Shown here piece by piece: positions 6,537 through 8,894 of a stretch of DNA of 8,894 bases. The first letter of the stretch is position 1. Each line of letters opens with the position of its first letter. Origin of the DNA: VRUE01 sp035605155 (GTDB lineage Bacteria; Actinomycetota; Thermoleophilia; Solirubrobacterales; 70-9). The stretch spans positions 1 through 8,894 of the forward strand of contig DATNHC010000169.1 in NCBI GenBank assembly GCA_035605155.1, written 5' to 3'. The notes beneath the pieces are model-generated. The model did no database searches and was not told the DNA's origin. It worked only from the letters and a program-made list of their open reading frames with translations. A program made the translations under genes and the position numbers.

Positions 6537-6869
6537 GTGCGAGTCGACGTCTTCTGGCGGGTGGCGGTTGTGCAGTTGGTGGCCGTGGCGCTGCTCTCGC
6601 TGCTGCTCGGCCTGATCTTCTCTGACGGCTTTTTCGACGATTGGGGCTGGCTGACGGGGCCCGCCGCGTGGCTCGCCTGCGCCTGGCTCACCGCCCGCGT
6701 CGTCGGCATGGAGCCAGGCTCGACGCTCCTGCGGGCGGTGCTCGCGGGCATGCTCGGCGGCTTGGCGGTGCTGCTCGGCCTGCACTGGCTTGGCGCATTC
6801 CTCGCGGTCCTGCTCTTCGCCTACCTCTGTGCGCGGGACCCACGGCCGGATAGCCTGGCCGCCGAATGA
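6537..6869 (+). CDS. Small multi-pass membrane protein, unknown function
   Basis: Protein of 110 residues, mostly hydrophobic, with likely membrane segments at about 8-28, 38-56 and 66-98; the last is long enough for two passes. The loop GFFDDWGWLTGP (31-42) is rich in aromatic and acidic residues. No enzymatic motif is visible, and I recall only unnamed actinobacterial proteins of this kind. The start is uncertain: GTG 6537 gives MRVDVFWR, while GTG 6510 adds nine residues. Neither has a Shine-Dalgarno, but CAGACT (6525-6530) lies 6 bp before GTG 6537, a spacing compatible with leaderless initiation. It ends 25 bp before the first SDR gene. Confidence 0.62.
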   Translation: MRVDVFWRVAVVQLVAVALLSLLLGLIFSDGFFDDWGWLTGPAAWLACAWLTARVVGMEPGSTLLRAVLAGMLGGLAVLLGLHWLGAFLAVLLFAYLCARDPRPDSLAAE

Positions 6870-6886
6870 GCATCCACTCAAGGAGG
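6851..6886 (+). promoter_or_regulatory. Candidate -10 and strong RBS for the SDR pair
   Basis: TAGCCT (6851-6856) at the end of the membrane-protein gene fits TAnnnT. AAGGAGG (6880-6886) is a near-perfect Shine-Dalgarno 8 bases before GTG 6895 and decides that start. The RBS is firm; the promoter is tentative because no -35 is evident. Confidence 0.45.
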
Positions 6887-6894
6887 ACAAAGCG

Positions 6895-7815
6895 GTGAGC
6901 TGGGACATCACCGACATCCCCGATCTCAGCGACCGGGCCGTGGTCGTCACCGGCGCCAACGGTGGTCTCGGCTTGGAGACGGCGCGAGCGCTGGCTGGAG
7001 CCGGCGCTCGGGTCGTGATGGCAGCGCGCAACCAGGGGCGGGCCGCCGAGGCGATCGAGCAGATCCGCGCCGGCCTGCCCAATGCCTCACTGGAGCTCGT
7101 CGCGCTCGACCTCGGCTCCCTGGACTCAGTGCGCAGCGCCGCAGAGCAGATCCTCGCCGGCCACGAAACGCTCGACCTGCTCGTCAACAACGCCGGCGTG
7201 ATGGGCATCACCGAGCAAAAGACGGCGGACGGGTTCGAGATGCAGTTGGGCGTCAACCACCTCGGCCACTTCGCGCTCACCGCGCTGCTGATGCCGGCCC
7301 TCCTGCGCGCCCCGGCGGCGCGCATCGTCACGGTGACCAGCACTGCCCACCACATGGGCCGTGCAGTAGATCCGGCCAACCCCCACCTGCACGGCCGTTA
7401 CGGCCCATGGCGCGCCTACGGGCAGGCCAAGCTCGCCAACTTTCATTTCGGCCTTGGCCTGCATCGCAAGCTGAGCGAGGCCGGAGCGGCGGCGTCGAGC
7501 CTGATTGCTCATCCCGGCCTCTCCAACACCGAGCTGCAGGCGGTGAGTGTGGAGGAGAGCGGCGGCGGGCTCTCGCAACGCGTCTCCCTCGTACTCGCCC
7601 GCAGCGTCGGGATGTCGCCCGCCGAGGGAGCACTCTCGCAGCTACGAGCGGCCACTGACCCGGACGCGAAGAGCGGTGAGTTCTACGGCCCGCTATTCGT
7701 CGGCAACGGACCGCCGGTTCGCAAGCCGGTCCTGCGCCGGCTCGGCATGAGCAGAGCGATCGACCGCCTCTGGCAGGTCTCCGAGCGCGAGACCGGCACG
7801 AAGATCGAGCTATGA
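6895..7815 (+). CDS. Short-chain dehydrogenase/reductase, retinol-dehydrogenase type
   Basis: NAD(P)-dependent oxidoreductase of 306 residues. The Rossmann motif TGANGGLG is at 19-26, D72-L73 at the adenine-binding turn, NNAG at 98-101 and NHLGHF at 121-126. The catalytic set is complete: Asn121, Ser149 in TVTSTAHH, Tyr175 and Lys179 (YGQAK), followed by HPG (206-208). The pattern and length match the RDH/WWOX-like branch of SDRs, which in actinobacteria oxidise or reduce diverse alcohols and ketones; the substrate cannot be told from sequence. Arg45 after the second strand hints at NADPH preference. The start GTG is set by the AAGGAGG 8 bases upstream. Its stop overlaps the next gene's start (ATGA), so the two are translationally coupled. 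Confidence 0.92.
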   Translation: MSWDITDIPDLSDRAVVVTGANGGLGLETARALAGAGARVVMAARNQGRAAEAIEQIRAGLPNASLELVALDLGSLDSVRSAAEQILAGHETLDLLVNNAGVMGITEQKTADGFEMQLGVNHLGHFALTALLMPALLRAPAARIVTVTSTAHHMGRAVDPANPHLHGRYGPWRAYGQAKLANFHFGLGLHRKLSEAGAAASSLIAHPGLSNTELQAVSVEESGGGLSQRVSLVLARSVGMSPAEGALSQLRAATDPDAKSGEFYGPLFVGNGPPVRKPVLRRLGMSRAIDRLWQVSERETGTKIEL

Positions 7816-8567
7816 ACCTCGGCATCGACGGCCGCGTCGCTCTCGTAATGGGCGCCAGCCGTGGCATCGGCCGAGCGATCGCGGCAGCGCTTGCCGGCGA
7901 GGGCGCCAGTGTGGCAATCGCCAGCCGCTCGGCAGAGAAACTCGAGGCGGCGGCGGTTGAGATCGGCGGCGACGTGACCCCCTTCGTCGCCGATACCGGC
8001 GACCTCGACCGGCTCGCCGCATTGCCGGCCGAGGTCGAAGCGAAGCTCGGCCCGCTCGAGATCCTCGTCATCAACACCGGCGGGCCGCCGCTCGGTGGCG
8101 CCCTCGACCACGAGCTCAGCGAGTGGCAGAGCGCCTACCGCTCGCTCGTCCTCGCCCCGCGGGTGCTGACTGGCGCCGTCGTGCCGGGCATGCGCGAGCG
8201 TGGCTGGGGACGAATCGTCAACGTCGGCTCCAGCTCGACGCGCGAGCCGATCGACGGGCTCAACCTCTCCAACTCCCATCGCATGGCCACGGTCGGCTAC
8301 CTCAAGACCCTGTCCCGCGAGGTCGCCGCCGAGGGGATCACGGTCAATACCGTCGCCACCGGGCGCTTTGCCACCGAACGCCTGGCCGACAACGCCGGCT
8401 CGCTCGAAGCCGCCGAAGAGGCGACGCGGAGCGAAGTCCCGGCCGGCCGCCTCGGGCGGCCCGAGGAGTACGGCGATCTCGTCGCCTTCCTCTGCTCGGA
8501 GCGCGCCGCCTACGTCACCGGCACCGTGATCCCGATCGACGGCGGCCTCCTACGCTCGACGTTCTAG
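7812..8567 (+). CDS. Atypical FabG-like SDR lacking the YxxxK catalytic pair
   Basis: SDR-fold protein of 251 residues, closest to 3-oxoacyl-ACP-reductase-like members. The dinucleotide motif is MGASRGIG (13-20); the NNAG block reads NTGGPP (88-93). Ser140 or Ser141 in VGSSS stands at the catalytic Ser position. Aligning on the following TVGYLKTLSREVA, the catalytic Tyr and Lys positions are Ser153 and Arg157. The C-terminal GRLGRPEEYGDLVAFLCS and VTGTVIPIDGG (235-245) are typical FabG-like. This fits the SDR subgroup CDD calls BKR_like_SDR_like, described as not matching the catalytic tetrad perfectly, so ordinary reductase activity should not be assumed. The start ATG lies inside the stop of the preceding SDR, and the two probably form one operon. 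Confidence 0.9.
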   Translation: MNLGIDGRVALVMGASRGIGRAIAAALAGEGASVAIASRSAEKLEAAAVEIGGDVTPFVADTGDLDRLAALPAEVEAKLGPLEILVINTGGPPLGGALDHELSEWQSAYRSLVLAPRVLTGAVVPGMRERGWGRIVNVGSSSTREPIDGLNLSNSHRMATVGYLKTLSREVAAEGITVNTVATGRFATERLADNAGSLEAAEEATRSEVPAGRLGRPEEYGDLVAFLCSERAAYVTGTVIPIDGGLLRSTF

Positions 8568-8569
8568 TT

Positions 8570-8618
8570 CACGAGACTGCATTTGTACGGGCTATGCCTG
8601 CGTGAATGCAGACTCGTG
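8570..8618. terminator. Long inverted repeat between convergent genes
   Basis: CACGAGACTGCAT (8570-8582) pairs with ATGCAGACTCGTG (8606-8618) over 13 positions with one central A-A mismatch. The loop can fold further (ACGGGC with GCC..CGT). It fills nearly all of the 56-bp gap between the SDR and lysS-like genes, so it probably stops transcription from both sides. There is no T-run on either strand, so it is not a classic intrinsic terminator. Confidence 0.6.
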
Positions 8619-8623
8619 CGCGG

Positions 8624-8894
8624 TTAGCTCTCGGCGGGGGGGCGCATCGAGGGGAAGAGGATCACCTCGCGCAGGTTGTCGACGCCGGCGAGGATCATCA
8701 TCAGGCGGTCGATGCCGATACCGGAGCCGCTGGCGGTCAGCATGCCGTACTCCATCGCTTCGACGAATTCCTTGTCGTGGGGCTGGGGTGTCTCCTCGGC
8801 GCCCTCTTCCTGCCGTTCCCGCTGACGAACGAAGTGGCGGTGCTGCATCTCGGGGTCGTTGACGTCGGTGCCGCCGCCGATTACCTCCATCCCG
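8624..8894 (-). CDS. lysS: Lysyl-tRNA synthetase-like (class II), C-terminal part
   Basis: The 3' end of a gene that continues beyond the window; 89 codons are visible before the TAA at 8624. The class II motif 3 region reads SGIGIDRLMMILAG, followed by LREVILFPSMRP, the ending typical of lysyl-tRNA synthetases, which charge tRNA-Lys in the cytoplasm. EFVEAMEYGM before it also matches. The upstream segment reads EVIGGGTDVNDP, where the enzymes I recall have E-[IL]-x-N-[AG]-[FY]-[ST]-E-L-N-D-P, so three residues lining the lysine pocket differ. LysRS remains the best match over AspRS or AsnRS, whose motif 3 surroundings differ, but this could be a diverged paralog. Confidence 0.78.
   Translation of the reverse strand, partial: GMEVIGGGTDVNDPEMQHRHFVRQRERQEEGAEETPQPHDKEFVEAMEYGMLTASGSGIGIDRLMMILAGVDNLREVILFPSMRPPAES

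Noticed and set aside
1..8894. Mobile element, CRISPR array, phage or defence cassette
   Set aside because: No transposase, integrase, spaced short repeats or attachment-site duplication is visible. The tRNA is intact and I found no duplicated tRNA 3' end in the window.

Overview
The window is gene-dense, high-GC DNA with little intergenic space, and it reads as chromosomal sequence of an actinobacterium. The protein families point to class Thermoleophilia (Solirubrobacterales-like): an FHA domain fused to a LuxR-like helix-turn-helix, a tandem pair of secreted four-cysteine proteins of a type I recall mainly from that group, and MpaB-type and two-hotdog proteins of actinobacterial flavour. 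This assignment is from memory of the families, not from a search. I see no insertion sequence, integrase, phage gene or CRISPR array.

Left part, + strand: the 3' end of an FHA/HTH regulator gene (1-654); a 101-bp gap with two small palindromes; a compact FtsH-family membrane AAA protease with one N-terminal membrane segment (756-2324); and, 19 bp later, a DUF2236/MpaB-family oxygenase-like gene (2344-3234). Middle part, - strand: a tRNA-Val(UAC) at 5786-5858, a hotdog-fold thioesterase-like gene starting about 26 bp after the tRNA (5759-5049), then two tandem paralogous exported proteins (4900-4103 and 4078-3278). These two share a reading frame and are separated by one stop codon and eight further codons. 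Right part, + strand: a VOC-fold protein (5981-6463), a small membrane protein (6537-6869), and two SDR oxidoreductases overlapping by 4 nt (6895-7815 and 7812-8567). They end at a long inverted repeat that probably serves as a shared terminator facing the 3' end of a lysyl-tRNA synthetase-like gene (- strand, 8624 to the window edge).

No single pathway ties the window together. The tightest functional units are the SDR pair (translationally coupled), the secreted paralog pair (one duplication, probably one transcript) and the tRNA-thioesterase transcription unit. The points most worth a second look are the substituted lysine-pocket segment of the lysS-like gene, the reduced architecture of the FtsH homolog, the in-frame tandem secreted pair and its lower GC, and an SDR that has lost its catalytic Tyr and Lys. 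I do not see a clear multi-gene defence or otherwise undescribed system.
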